Positions 25,258-37,169 of a stretch of 64,000 nucleotides of DNA are shown here, piece by piece. Source of the DNA: Tenrec ecaudatus (Eukaryota; Chordata; Mammalia; Afrosoricida; Tenrecidae). The DNA is taken from contig NC_134546.1 in the NCBI RefSeq assembly GCF_050624435.1, forward strand, positions 44,161,501 through 44,225,500. The letters run 5' to 3'. The notes under the pieces are model-generated. The model saw only the letters and a program-made list of their open reading frames with translations, had not been told where the DNA came from and did not search any database. Positions within the stretch are counted from its first letter, which is position 1. Every line of letters begins with the position of its first letter. The position numbers and the translations under genes are program-made.

Positions 25258-25582
25258 ACTTGGAGGCATTTCAGGTCCAGTTCCAGACCACTACTATAAA
25301 GCTGATATCATCATAGAGCAAAGTGCACAAATTTTTGTGTTCCCAGTGCATATGAAAGTTATGTTTTACACCATTAAGTATGCAACAACACTGAATGTTT
25401 GAAACATTGAAAAATTGCCAAAATGTGACACAGAGGCACAAAATAAGCACATGCTATTGTAGACAATGGCACCACTAGGTTTGCTGTGTGCCGAATTGAC
25501 ACAAACATTCAACTTGTTGAAAATGCAGTATCTGCAAAGCATAAGAAATTAAACTGCAATAAAATAAGGTATGCTTGTATTC
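25258..25582 (+). mobile_element. Tigger1-type non-autonomous DNA transposon
   Basis: Left end GGAGGCATTTCAGGTCCAGT with CAGTTCCAGACCACTACTAT, internal CCCAGTGCATATGAAAGTTA, then AATTGCCAAAATGTGACACA and the right end GCAATAAAATAAGGTATGC. This is the order seen in Tigger1, a pogo-related family, with the transposase-coding middle deleted. The right end is inverted relative to the left. It is an old, widely shared mammalian element. Confidence 0.8.
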
Positions 25583-27494
25583 TAAATGTGTGAGTAGTGA
25601 GATTGGAGACAGAGGGGGAAGCTAATGCAAGAAAAGCCAGCATTTAAATCTTTTTGCCACATATTCTATTAGCCTAAGTTTTCTACAAAGCGAAATGAGG
25701 ATAATTAAACTAATCACAGGGAGTAGCTATAAATATTAAAAACATATATATTTAATTGAAAGCATCAGCATAGTATAGACAATTTCTTTCCCATTCTGCC
25801 CAATACTGCTCAGGGAATTATCAAAATACATGATTAATTTTAGTACCATAAAGACTTTAAAAAAATTTTATTATGTATTAAAGATTCAATAGATACTAAA
25901 AGTCATAGATTATCTGCTGGCATCAGTCCACCTATTATTGTAGTGTTCTTTTAATTTCTCATTTTTAATGAAAAATATTGTTTTAACAAGAGTTAAAGAA
26001 ACTGAGGCTTAAGAAGACATTGTTAATTGGTGGAAAAGCAAAAATTAGAATCAATGATTAGTTATTCCACCGAGTATCTATAGTCTCATATTTATAAAAA
26101 TTTATACTTGAGTTACTTAATGATGTGGATGATCTGAACAAATTCTTGTCACTTAATTTCAGTGTTGCCTGAGCATTTTCAAGGAGCTGACCCATAAAAG
26201 CAAAATCTAAGTTATCCCACGGGAAGCATTGGACTGAAGCATTTCATGAGAATTATTTTAGTATTTTATATTGGAAACCAGTTATGAGTGGACATAGATT
26301 TTCTGCATAGTTGGCTCATACCAGCTAAAATTTTGAGGAAGAGGTAAAAGAGCTATTTTGGGTTAGATATGAAAAAAACTTTATGCAACAAATGCATATT
26401 TGGAAACTGCAAAATGAGCATGCAAATCAATTTGTATGTGTGGACGAATGAATATAGATGAGCTATTTTCAAAGTGTAGCCATCCTGGTATAGCATAAGA
26501 CATCTGTACAAAAGGAGTGGAAAGGAGGTGAATTGCTCAGCTTAGTCATCCATTTTCAATTTTCAATGGAAAATTGCATTGTCAGTTTTCATTATGCCTG
26601 CACAAATTCAGACAAATTAAAGAGTCAACTAGGTAATTATTGATAACATATATGTGTATGAGGGAAAGCCTTGTCAGTCATTTAGGAATTCAGATGTTTC
26701 TTGCATTTCCATTAGGGAAAGCAGACATTACAAGAATAATAATGAACTTGAAGATGAAACCAATATGGGACACGACCCTGCATATTCTGTTTTATTTTTT
26801 TTTTAATTTGGGACTAGGGCTGGAAGAAGTGAGCTGGGGAGAGTCATAAATCAAACATTCATAGAACTCACTCTACTATCCAGGAGCATTATATGCTTGA
26901 AGACCCTTTACTGTTCCAGGACACCTTTATCAAGCATGAGGGAAATTATCAAGATGATATATATGCCCAAAGTTTTAAAAATCTCTACAATTGCTCAAGA
27001 TTGAAATTTTATCATGTTCTCTTTTCTAAGCTCCCTAAAGCCTGGTTCCTGCAATGTTCGTACCATATTCTGTTGTGGTTATGTGATTATTTTTACTTCT
27101 ATCACAAAATTTACAAGCTGAAATGATAATAAATCCACAGTTTTACAAAGTCAAATTAACTTTTGTTTTTGCATGGCAGAAATCTCATAGAAAATATCTG
27201 AGAGCCACCAACTATCTTTATTAATCCAGCCTTACACTTCTAAATATATTTCTCCTAAAATTTAAATAGATTTTTAATATATCCTCTTAACTGAGGAGTA
27301 AATAACTTGATCTTAACAAGTTACCTATTTTTATACAAAAATAAGAGTAGAGATGCATGTGTGTAATATTAGTATATTTATGCAGATATATGCATATACT
27401 TCTTATACTCATTTAATGTTTTTGAATAATATATTTAAATTTTAATGTAGTTAGTAATATAGTTCTAGTATAGTTCCATGTCAATAAGTACTGT
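25583..27494. other. Intron sequence without genes
   Basis: AT-rich; no genes or clear repeats seen. Confidence 0.5.
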
Positions 27495-27591
27495 GTTCTT
27501 GTTCTTCAGTGCCATTAAGTTGGTACTGCCCCATAACAACTACATATGTACACAGAACATAGACTTCCTGGTCCTTCACTATGGTAGTTAC
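27495..27591 (-). mobile_element. RTE1-type LINE, 3' end (left piece of a split copy)
   Basis: Antisense 3' terminus (TTCTTCAGTGCCATTAAG through TCCTTCACTATG). The same element resumes at 28106 after an inserted repeat of about 515 bases. Confidence 0.65.
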
Positions 27592-28105
27592 ATCATCTGA
27601 GGTCAATTTGGGATTTCATAGGATTAAGAGTGAAGGGGTGGAGTCTAGTCTGTCAATCAGATCATTGCCAAAGCAGCCTCTGTGTAGGCATGGCCTCCTG
27701 CTGAGAATTCAAGGAATTTGTGGATTTTCTCCTTGGAGATGGGAGACATTCTCTCTCAGCTCACTCCCTGACAAGACACATGGCACTATGCTGATAGACC
27801 CCATGCCCAGGGAACTGGAGGAGTCACGTAGAAACCCCTGCCAGCACAGAGATGCTTATAACAACCACTGGATCCAAAGACTTTCTTCCCACTGGCCTGT
27901 GATTATCCTGCCCTTGGTTTCATTGCATGTGTTTCTTGAATCTGAGGAGGACTTTATATATTGGTATTGAACATATGGGCTAATATCAGATTTATGGACT
28001 TGATTATGCCTGGGCTGGGATATCTGCTCAATATTCAATCGCTCTTATAGATAAACCTCTTTTTTTATAGTGGCAATGAATTTGTCTCTCTAGTCTTCCC
28101 AGACT
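27592..28105 (+). repeat. Unclassified interspersed repeat B, inserted into an RTE1 copy
   Basis: It interrupts the antisense RTE1 element, whose sequence resumes on the other side, so it moved as a unit. It shares CTGTCAATCAGATCA-like and terminal CTCTAGTCTTCCCAGAC features with repeat A at 11132-11578. The bases around the junctions, GTTACATC and TAATACATCC, share ACATC, a possible 5-6 bp target duplication, which would suit an LTR element. No coding capacity. Confidence 0.5.
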
Positions 28106-29711
28106 AATACATCCACTGTCCTCAAAACTATTGCTATATTTGAGCCCTTTGTTGCAGTCACTGTGTCAATCCATCTTTTTCATTGCCTTCTATTTTATGA
28201 ACAAGATCTTTTTTTCAAGGGCTAGATACCTCCTGGCAACATGTCCGATGTACATGATATGAAGTCATGCCATTTGGCTGGCTATACTTTTTCCAAGGCA
28301 AATATGTTCATTCTTTGGCAGTCCATGGTATTATTAATATTCTTTGCCAACTGCATAATTCAAAGGCAACATTTCTTCTTAGGTCTTCTTTATTATTTGT
28401 CCAGTTTTCTCATGCACAAAAAGTGACTGAAAACACTCCAATGTGGGTAAAAAAAAAAGTTTCAACATGACATCTTTGCTTTTTAACCCTTTAAAGATAA
28501 CTTTGCGGTAAATTTACCCAATGGAACAGGACGTTTGATTTTCTGGCAGTTGCCTTCATGGGTGTTGATTTGAGATTTAAGTAAAGTGAAATCCTTGACA
28601 ACGTCAGTTTTTGTTTTTTTTTTTTTTTGCTCTTTGTCATGATGCTCACTCACTTCATTGTAAGAGTTTTTATTTTCCTTATACGAAGGCACAATCCATA
28701 TGGAAGGCTGTGTTCTTTGATTTTGATCAGTAATGTTTCAAGCCCTCTTTGCTTTCAGCAAGGTGTGCCACATACATACCACACTTATAGCTCTTCCTCC
28801 AATCCTGCTGTCACATTCTTCTTTATATATTCCTCCTGCTGGGATTATTTGCTCAGCAAACAAATTGAATAAGTATGGTGAAATGTTCAACCTTGAAACC
28901 CACTTTCTGAGTTTAAATCACACAGTAGCTCCTACTTCTGTTAGCGCAAAGTCTATGTATTGCTGAGTAAGTGCAGTCTCCGCATGGGCACAATTAAGTG
29001 TTCTGAAATTGCCTTCTTTGAGATGTTACCCACATAGTCTTGTTTGTTTAATGGTACACACGATCAAATGATAGTTACTCTTTCTATATTCCTTTGATAT
29101 ATTCTCTTTTGTTCAATATTTTGCTCATATAATCTTTCAATATTGGAACTTGAGCAATTGACTTTTTATGCCAATTCTTTGAACTTGAGCAATGCAGTGT
29201 ATGTTTCAGCCTTTTGATTTTCTAACTCTCTCTTTGCACATTTCATTAACACAGTTTGTCTTCAAAGCCACATTTGGAAACCTTGTGTTTAAGCCTTTTT
29301 ATTTTTTTCTTTTGCTTTTTTATGTTCAAGAACAAGTTTGACAGTCTTTTCTGACACCAATTTTGGTCATTTCTTTCTTTAATAACTTTTTGGTTTATTT
29401 ATGTAAGATGTCTTTTATCTCACAACGTTTCTGGTCTTTAGTCATTAGTGTTCAATGCATCAAATTGACTCTCAATTCAACGGCTCTCAATGGTTTCAGA
29501 TGAGACCATTCAAAGTTTTACTGTGGTTCTTGTAGACTTGTTTTCATTTTCTTCAGCTTTAAAGTGAACTTTCACAAGAGCAATTGATGATATAGTCCAC
29601 AGCCAGCCTTTTGGCCTTCTTCTGACTCATGACATTGAGTTTCTCTATTTTTTTGGGTTTTTTACAAATATAATTTATTTGATTCCTCTGTATTCCACCT
29701 TGAATGGTCTA

Positions 29712-29940
29712 TGTGTATTTCAAAACAAAACAAAACAAAACTGAAAATCTCACTGCCATCAAGTTGATTCCCATTCACAGGGAGCCCGTAAGACAGAGCA
29801 GAACAGTCCTTGTTGGTTGTCAAGGCTGTACGTTTCTCAGGGATTAGGAAGCCTTGGAAACGCTGATGCTTTCAAACTGCTGAACTTGCAACCAGCAGCC
29901 CAATCTGTAATCTACCACACATCAGGACTCCAGTCCATGT
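29712..29940 (-). mobile_element. AfroSINE
   Basis: Antisense afrotherian tRNA-type SINE. The A-rich tail reads as CAAAACAAAAC at the left, then CACTGCCATCAAGTTGATTC and GGAGCCCGTAAGACAGAGCA follow, with the tRNA-like part at the right. It is inserted in the RTE1 copy. Confidence 0.8.
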
Positions 29941-30079
29941 TCCCAGGTGGTTTAAGCCTCTTTTGAAGCCCCTCTGACCATTGACCAGGGCAATGAATAG
30001 CTCTACCATCAGACAGAGTGCATTGGAAAGTGGATTATGCAGATATAGTTAGGTTAAAATTCATCTTTTTGACTCATTT

Positions 30080-30612
30080 TAAATTTGTTCTAGTTTTTAT
30101 TATTTCCTACTTTTGGGGGGGGGCAGGGTGGTGGTGGAAGGTTTTCTGTGTTTCTTTGTTTTGTTTTGTGGTTATGTGAAATCCAAGATATGTAAATCTA
30201 TAAAGACGGTAACTACATCAGTGGTTCTCAACCTTTCTGATATCGTGGTCCTTTAATACAGTTCCTCATGTTGTGGTGAAACCCCCTCCACAACCATAAA
30301 ATTATTTTCATTGCTACTTCATAACTGTAACTTTGCTACTATTATGAATTGGATGGCCCCTGTGAAAGGGTCATTCAACCCCCCAAAGGGGTCACGACCC
30401 ACAGGTTGAGAACCACTGAAATGGATGGCTACTTTCTTATCTCTATGGCAAGGGAGGTTGAGGAAAATAAGGAACTAATAATAGTGAGTAAAATAATAAT
30501 AAAATGTTCTAAAATTGTAGTGATGATTGCACACACAACTCCTTTCAATATATTTAACTCATTGAAAATTGCGTAGTGTGTGAATTACATATCAATAAAA
30601 CCTTTCAAATTA
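30080..30612 (+). mobile_element. L1 3' end fragment hosting the SPIN copy
   Basis: On both sides of SPIN the sequence reads like an L1M-type 3' end, with ATCTATAAAGACGGTAACTA on the left and, on the right, AAATGTTCTAAAATTGTAGT, GTGATGATTGCACACACAAC and a tail with ATATCAATAAAACC. It sits within the antisense RTE copy. The left border is uncertain. Confidence 0.55.
30219..30418 (-). mobile_element. SPIN non-autonomous hAT transposon
   Basis: A 200-bp element with terminal inverted repeats CAGTGGTTCTCAACCT (30219-30234) and AGGTTGAGAACCACTG (30403-30418), perfect over 16 bases. Inside, the plus strand contains antisense versions of the family's typical blocks: CACAACCATAAAATTATTTT, TGAAAGGGTCATTCAACCCC and GGGGTCACGACCCAC. 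This matches SPIN (space invader) elements, known to have entered several tetrapods, including tenrec, bushbaby, bat, opossum and frog, by horizontal transfer. The flanking 8-mers AACTACAT and AAATGGAT agree at five of eight positions, so a decayed 8-bp target duplication is possible but not proven. It lies inside an L1 3' end. It has no transposase and depended on a full-length partner. Confidence 0.9.
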
Positions 30613-30614
30613 AA

Positions 30615-30795
30615 AAATAACAATAACTCATAGTCATAAAGTCTACTTGGACTTGTAGCAACCCTGTAGGACAGAATATAACTGTGTGTGTGGGCTTCTG
30701 AGACTGTAACTCCTATGGAAGTGGAAAGCCTCGAACTGTTGGCCCAGTGGTTAGCAGGCTAATGCACAACCACTATGCTATCAGGCTCCCAGTTC
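30615..30795 (-). mobile_element. AfroSINE
   Basis: Antisense copy with GTAGCAACCCTGTAGGACAG, the central GCTTCTGAGACTGTAACTCC block, and the box-like ending at CACTATGCTATCAGGCTCCC. It separates the L1 piece from the last RTE1 segment. Confidence 0.8.
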
Positions 30796-31084
30796 ACAGG
30801 TCTAGTCACTATCCTTTTTTGTTGTTGACAAAGGTGTTCCCAATAGAGTACTGGCCTTGAAAAATTCTATCTATCTTAGTCATCGTTTCTATCACCAAGG
30901 CTTATTCTTCAACTGTTGATCCTTCTTTGTTTACAACGCCCATATTCCAGTCGCAAGAAATTACCAGTGTATCTTGGTATGTTCTATCAACATGAAACGT
31001 CAAAAGTTGGGGTGAAACTTCAGCTTTGGCTTAGTGGTTCATGCATAAGAGTTGTATAACCTGGTCATCCTTATAAGAATATGG

Positions 31085-31265
31085 TAACTCCGGCACCATG
31101 ATGGCATAGTGGGTGAAAATTGGGCAGTGGACTGCAAGGTCAGCTGTTGAAAACCACTCTCCAAAAGAGAGCTGAGGCTCTGTACTCTTGTATGTGTCAC
31201 AGTCTTGGAAATACAGCGATGCAATTCTGCTCTATCCTATCGGGTCACTGTGAGTGGGAAATGGT
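31085..31265 (+). mobile_element. AfroSINE (sense)
   Basis: Sense copy beginning at the tRNA-like GATGGCATAGTGG, then GCAAGGTCAGCTGTTGAAAA, and ending near TCCTATCGGGTCACTGTGAG. A GA run follows at 31276-31291. Confidence 0.7.
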
Positions 31266-31819
31266 TCAGTGGCAGAGAGAGAGAGAGAGAGAATATTGTA
31301 ATTCAGAATAGTTTACTTAGGTTTAGTTTATTCATATCATGCTATAAGATATTATATGTTTATCACATATATGCTAATTGATTCCATTTCCTTGTTTTCA
31401 ACATTAAAAAAATAATAACTATTATTGGTAATATATTTGTGAGAACTTTTATCAAAGAAAACATTTTTACTTCCTCCTGTTAGTATGATGGCTATGTTAA
31501 AAAGCATACTTATTTGAAAATTTATTGAACTATTCCATTTTCTCTTAAATTTGTGTAATAATTTACATTCCAACCAAAGACTTACAAGAATTTTAGGGTG
31601 CCTCATGGCTACTACTGTGTATCATGCACATGTTCATCTTCTTAAGTAGCTGGATGACAAATGATAACTTATCTTAATTTATATTATTTTATGTATTAAG
31701 TCAGCTTCATTTCATATATTTATTGGCTATTTAAATTTCTTCTGTAAAGAATTGTTTATTTGCTCATTTTCCATTATCCTTAATATTTTCTTCTTAATCC
31801 CTTAAATTTAATTAAATTT

Positions 31820-31990
31820 TATAACATTTATTGAGTTCCTATATAATATGCTATGTGCTAAATTTCTTGTAATAAAAAATGTATAAGTGTTCCTCTGGGA
31901 ACTTATTATCAAGTGAAGAAATAAGGAGAGTTATTACATAATAATAACATGTGTTCAGTGCAGCACTATCTGCACAAAGAAAGTTTTACA
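31820..31990 (+). mobile_element. L2/MIR-type fragment
   Basis: ACATTTATTGAGTTCCTATA followed by ATGCTATGTGCTAAATTTC and GGGAACTTATTATCAAGTGA resembles the L2/MIR3 3' region. Weak. Confidence 0.4.
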
Positions 31991-31991
31991 A

Positions 31992-34356
31992 AAAGCAATC
32001 GTTAGTTATGCAAGAGAACCAGGAATCAGATGCCAGGAATGATTTCATAAAGAAGGATACATTTGGGTTAGAAAACATTCAGAAAAGATAATGCTTTAGG
32101 TCCCCAAGTCATGCAAAGTTCAATTATTGTTCATGATATAAAAAGTAATTGGCCTAGACCACAAGGTTCCTGCTGAGCGAAAACAATAAAAAAAGAAATT
32201 GAGCGAAATGATAACAAAAAAGTAAAAAGGATCCCAAATTGTTCATTTTTGCTGAAAATTTGGCGTTTATTTTTTAGGCAAAGGAGAATATTCTTTGCAA
32301 AAATTCCAGCTGAGAGAAAGCCTGGCTGTGGGGCTATCCATGAGGAGAGACAGGAACATAAAATGCTCGTCTGGTAAGAAGACTATAAGAATGATCTAGG
32401 TGTGTCACTAGGAGAGCCTGAAACGGTGCAGCATCAAAAAGCCAGATGAACGTGGTCACTGAAAACTCAGAATGGATCCCTTCATCTTCTGGTTTCCAGT
32501 ATCACCAAATACTCATTTCTGCAACAGTATTTATTTTGTTGTATTGAAGTATCTATATTTTGCCAATCTCCTTCCCTTGCATATCACTTCTTCCCTTTCA
32601 TATTCCCGACCATTGGTTAACTAAATCACAGTGTGTCACCAAAAAATAAAATGTCAAGTTTTCCCATTTCCGTTTTTTCACCTTGTAAGCCCAAACAAAC
32701 CAGGTTTTGTTACGATAATGCTTTTTCTACCCAGCCTCTATAAACTTCTCATTACTTACTACAAAGTGCTATCTTTTGATATGGCAGAATCCAGTGATTA
32801 GAGTAATTTGAAAATGATGTGGCTTTAACTATCAGCCTAAGGTCTGGCTTTACATTTCCCAGGCCTTTTAGACTAGCTAAGGGCAGCTTGGACTTCTTTC
32901 CCAATGTATCCCTCCAATTAACTTACTCATTTTCTTCAAACATTTTATGGATTTTATTCCTCACCTTAAATTTTCTTGCAAATGGGGCAAGAACTGAGGA
33001 GTTGAGAGGCTTGAAACTTTGAGCTTCTTCCCAGTCACAATACTATCATATTTTCAAAAGACAAAGCTAATTTCTGCTATAACTGAGTTTATATCATGTT
33101 ATAGATATAACTGAATAAAATAAAAGTAAGAATAAATCATATTACTGGTACACACATGCACCCAAGTGTTATCTCTTAGCTATTCAGCTACTGTGATTAA
33201 TAGGGAGTTTTCTTTACGTTTCCAAATTTTGAATATTTTTATATACTTATGTTTAGGTTTCCACCTTTTTATGTTGGTGGCCAAAAGTTTATCCATGAAG
33301 TGCGCTGAGATCACTGAGGTGCAAACCGACAGCTGTCCCCACATCTCAAACATGATGGCAGGAGGTATCAACAGATTCATGAACAGAGAAAAAATGGAGA
33401 GGTCAATTTCTAATCTGTGTGACAGATTGGGCCAGGAAACCATGAACAAAACAGATGACCTCAAAACAAGGAGTTTTTAATTTTGTGAGTCTTTTTGGGG
33501 TTGCTTTGGTTTTTGTTTTGTTTTGAGTCTTCATCTATTTTGTATGCCTCTCATTATTCTCCAGCAAAAACCATACCATTCCAAACGTCCCCAACCCTCT
33601 GACGTGTACTTTCCAGAAGAAAAGCAATGAATGTCACATAAATCAAGGTTGTCAATATCAGAGAAATGCTCCTAGGATTAGGTAGTGGAACAAAACCACA
33701 CACCTGGTGGAGGTGGACCCAGTATTATGGGGGTACCCGGGAGACAGAAAGAACAAGAAGGAAGTGCAAGGTGAGTTGAGAAACAAGCGGCAGCTGTAAC
33801 TCGAGCTGAACCAGTCAAGGAAACATGAAACTGGGGCGCTGCTCTGTGTAATGATTACAACAAAGGCAGCTGGCTTTGGGCAAACAAGCATGTGGTGGAG
33901 GGCAGCCCCGAGTGTGTTCCAGGGACACCCATGTGCAGCAGCAGCAAGGGAAGGCTGTTGGAAGAAGCAGTTCTAGGGTCAAGAGCTCCAGTGCAGTTTG
34001 TGCCACTAGTTACTGAATTCCCTCAGTGAACTGTAACTTCAACTACACTCAGAAAATTGTTTTGTTGTTGCTGTTGTCTTCTCTCTCTTTTTTGTAAAGG
34101 GCATAAATTTTATGTACTCTGTTTCTTTTTTTTTAGGTTGGGGGCTTGTTTGTTTTGAGATATTTCTAATGCAGCGCTTGGAAAATTACGTTAATGTCTT
34201 TGAAAAGGATAAATCTGTACATAACTGCAGAGCTGAAAATATGTTTTGAATGTCATTTAGTCTTACTCCCAGCCCAAAGGCTGGGAAATCTTAACAATTG
34301 AAGAAGGATGTTTGGTTATGGTTAAGGATCTCCAGGGATGTAGTTCAGTCATTCAC
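31992..34356. other. Intron sequence without genes
   Basis: No credible coding sequence. The block 33640-34020 is distinctly more GC-rich than its surroundings and belongs to no repeat I recognise; it may be conserved non-coding DNA. Confidence 0.45.
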
Positions 34357-34670
34357 TACTGTTGCCCGATTCCCCTATGTGTCCTAGACTTACATGTGAA
34401 TGCGGTGAATGTGGTTTTCTCTTTCTTTAGGCCTAAACCTACACACTCTGGCTCAGATGGATTTCCATTGTTCAGGCCTCCGTGGCCCAGACTACCATTG
34501 CCAATTTTCCTTAGTTCAATTTCTTTTTTACTGTTTGTCTGTTCACATTTTTCTGGCCTGCTTTTCCTGCCACCAAATGTAATGCTACCAAGACGTTTTC
34601 CTTTACGCAATTCTAGACTGCCTGATCTACAGGCACTAGCAATGGACAATTCTTCAAGGAACTAGGTAAC
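34357..34670 (-). pseudogene. Orphan coding-like stretch, possible retrocopy fragment
   Basis: The minus strand stays open for about 100 codons from just below a TAG at about 34671. It has a balanced, basic, protein-like composition (for example LELRKGKRLGSITFGGRKSR and KCEQTNSKKEIELRKIGNG), unlike the leucine/phenylalanine-rich chance frames elsewhere in the window. It ends in two adjacent stops. Below it on the same strand there is about 220 bases of AT-richer sequence and then an A-run (plus-strand poly-T at 34127-34135), the arrangement expected of a truncated processed pseudogene. I do not recognise the parent gene and found no clean target duplication. The plus strand is also open here, but its product is low-complexity and unlikely. 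Confidence 0.3.
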
Positions 34671-35281
34671 AACAATCTACTAAGAATGTTATGAAGCCCT
34701 GGGCTATGCCATTTCCAAGGTTAATGGGAAATTTGCAAGCCTGACGGAGACTAGTGGAAAGGTCTAGGGACTCCTTCAAAGTGTGGGGATGTTGTTCTTC
34801 AGAGGAACAGACCTGAACCATTGTAATACGTTTGGGGAACTAACCGTTGGGAAAATATTAGTAAATCGAAGGCCAGAGTGGGTAAAGTAAACAGAGCAGG
34901 CAGGTCCTGGGGAAAGGAAGATGAATGTCAGACCAGTTTGCAAAAGGGGGATTTGGAACGATTTTGAGCTCAGTGAAGACAGTGCTCTTTCTTTTAAACA
35001 GATAAAGCTAATTCAAGAGGATACTGACTACTTGGATTTGATTTTATTTCCACTGAGGGCATAACAAGAAGAAATTAATTTGTGTCAGCAGAGAACGAAT
35101 TTTTGTTCGATTTTAGGAGGAAATTCTGACCAGCAGAAATTATTAAACACTCAGGTGGAATTCTGAGAGAGAGAGAGAGAAATGAAATTGCATGACCTTA
35201 TAGAGATAACTTTTATACTCAGGAGAGAATGTCATAAATGAAACAGTGTGAGGGAGGACATATATATTTTCAAAAATTGCT

Positions 35282-35446
35282 GATGAATCAATTCTGTCCC
35301 ATATTGATCTTAAAGGACAGAGCAGAACAGCCCCACAGGGCTTCCAAGGTGTCAAACTTTATGAAAGCAAACTGCTCTATCGTTCACCCCAGGAGTCCCT
35401 GGTCGGGTTAAATGGCCTCTTTCACTAGGCCACCAGCGCTCCTGAC
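35282..35446 (-). mobile_element. AfroSINE
   Basis: Antisense copy with GGACAGAGCAGAACAGCCCC, ACAGGGCTTCCAAGG and a right end at CACTAGGCCACCAGCGCTCC. Confidence 0.75.
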
Positions 35447-36245
35447 CATGGGACATAAAGTGATTCAGAGCAACTGTATTTGAAAGAACAGACACTGTTT
35501 CCCTGGCTATTTCTTAGTCTGTTGTTCTCTGTGGCTCTCTTTCTACATTTGCACACCCACGACCCTTCTCTAGCCAGCCACTTTTTCGTGTTTCGGTCTT
35601 CCATCTCCTTTTTTCCATTACTACACATATCTGCAAGCTTGTCATCCTTCCGTAGTCCATCCCCCATGGGCACAAAACACTTAAGAGTGTATATCTGGCC
35701 GTGATCCAAATCCGTATTGCTCTGCACAGGATGAAATACATCTTCTGTGCCATGCCAATAAGAGTTTGGCCCGGGAACACTAACCACCGGGGTGTGTCAG
35801 GATGGCAGTCCCTTTCTTGCTTGGTTTCCAAGAACTTTTAGGAAAGTGCACCATTAGCAGCTAACAGTCATAGAAGCATTCCATTCCCAGAAAAGGAGTT
35901 TTGCTAATTCTCTCATTTTGCTCATTCTGCATATCTCTTCTTTTATGACGGAAACTCATACAAAGAGCAACGGACTAAAAACTGGATGCACTTCAAACTG
36001 AAAAAAAAAAACCTTAAAAATTTAAATGTAATCTGAAGTCCAAAAATATGAAGTGCAATACAAGTAGCAGTCAAATGATTATAACTATATCATTCTAATG
36101 TAAATAAAAATTGAAAAGGCCATAGGAAGAAATCACCTACATATTGAAAAAACAAACAAGCAACAAGAACAAAAAGAAAACACTAATCCTCATATGATGA
36201 TAGTAACTGGCCAATTGGCCATGTTCTGACATGTCTGTGGCTCAT

Positions 36246-36430
36246 TTAGAAAAACAAACCCATTACCATTGAGTGGATACCAACTCATACTGACCACACA
36301 GGACAGAGGAGAGTGACCACAGAGGGCTCCTCGAGCTGAAATCCCTGGGGAAGCAGACTGCTGTTTCTTTCTTCTGCGTGGTGCCAAGCAGTGGAATGAC
36401 TGAACTTCTGATTAGTAGCCAAACATGGTA
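36246..36430 (-). mobile_element. AfroSINE
   Basis: Antisense copy starting AAAAACAAACCCATTACCAT, with GATACCAACTCATACTGACC and ACAGGACAGAGGAGAGTG blocks. The right end is diverged. Confidence 0.7.
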
Positions 36431-37169
36431 CTACTGTTAAATCAGAACTTCTGCTTTTATTTTTTTAAGTTATTTAAAAATATTCTTGTGGTAATCTTTT
36501 CTTATTCTAAACTCATTTGGCACTTACTAAATAAGTTTAATTCTCGAGGTTTTTTCTCTATGCAAATTTTAAAGAGACCAATTTAATATTAGTATAACTT
36601 TTTCATCTATTTAAATACAAACATGACTCACGCCAATCAAAAAATTGTAGTTAGAGTTTCATCAAAGTGTATTCTCCTTATAACTCTCAGAGCAAACTTA
36701 GAGGAAGAATGGATAAAGTTTTCCCACATCCCCCAGGAATACACGTGGATACACTTGGGAAGATATCAATATACTATGAAAGTACTACTTTGAGAAACTT
36801 CAGAATATAACACCAAAAATACCATGACCAGTCACAGAAAAGTGTTTATCTCACCCTAAGGAGAGACATTTTTGGTTTTCTATAGTCCTATTGTAGGATA
36901 AAATAAAAGCCTTTTTTTTACAATATTCTATTTGATGTCATAAAAATGCTATATTTTTAAATCACATGTATTGAACCAATAGAAATTTTGAGCATTTTTG
37001 CATGATTTTCACAATTACCAATATCCTTTTTGGTGAAATTCCAGCATTTGTCTATGTCTTGGTGTATATGCAAGCTTGTCAAATGCATGCAGGTACATAT
37101 GTAGGAATGGAAGTAAAAAAGTACCCCTACTTTGGCTCTAGTCAAGTGGACATATTCTCAAATCACTTA

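Larger units (their letters stand above)
28106..31000 (-). mobile_element. RTE1-type LINE, long antisense copy with nested insertions
   Basis: From 28106 the plus strand follows the RTE1 consensus in antisense: 3' region, RT region (for example GATTATTTGCTCAGCAAACA at 28845-28864), an internal deletion near 29040-29120, then the endonuclease region (CTATCACCAAGG near 30890). It is interrupted by an AfroSINE (29712-29940), an L1 3' end carrying a SPIN element (about 30080-30612), and another AfroSINE (30615-30795). It is heavily decayed and encodes nothing intact. Confidence 0.85.

Noticed and set aside
27581-27970. A 129-codon plus frame
   Set aside because: It lies entirely in interspersed repeat B, whose relative at 11132-11578 does not keep the frame.
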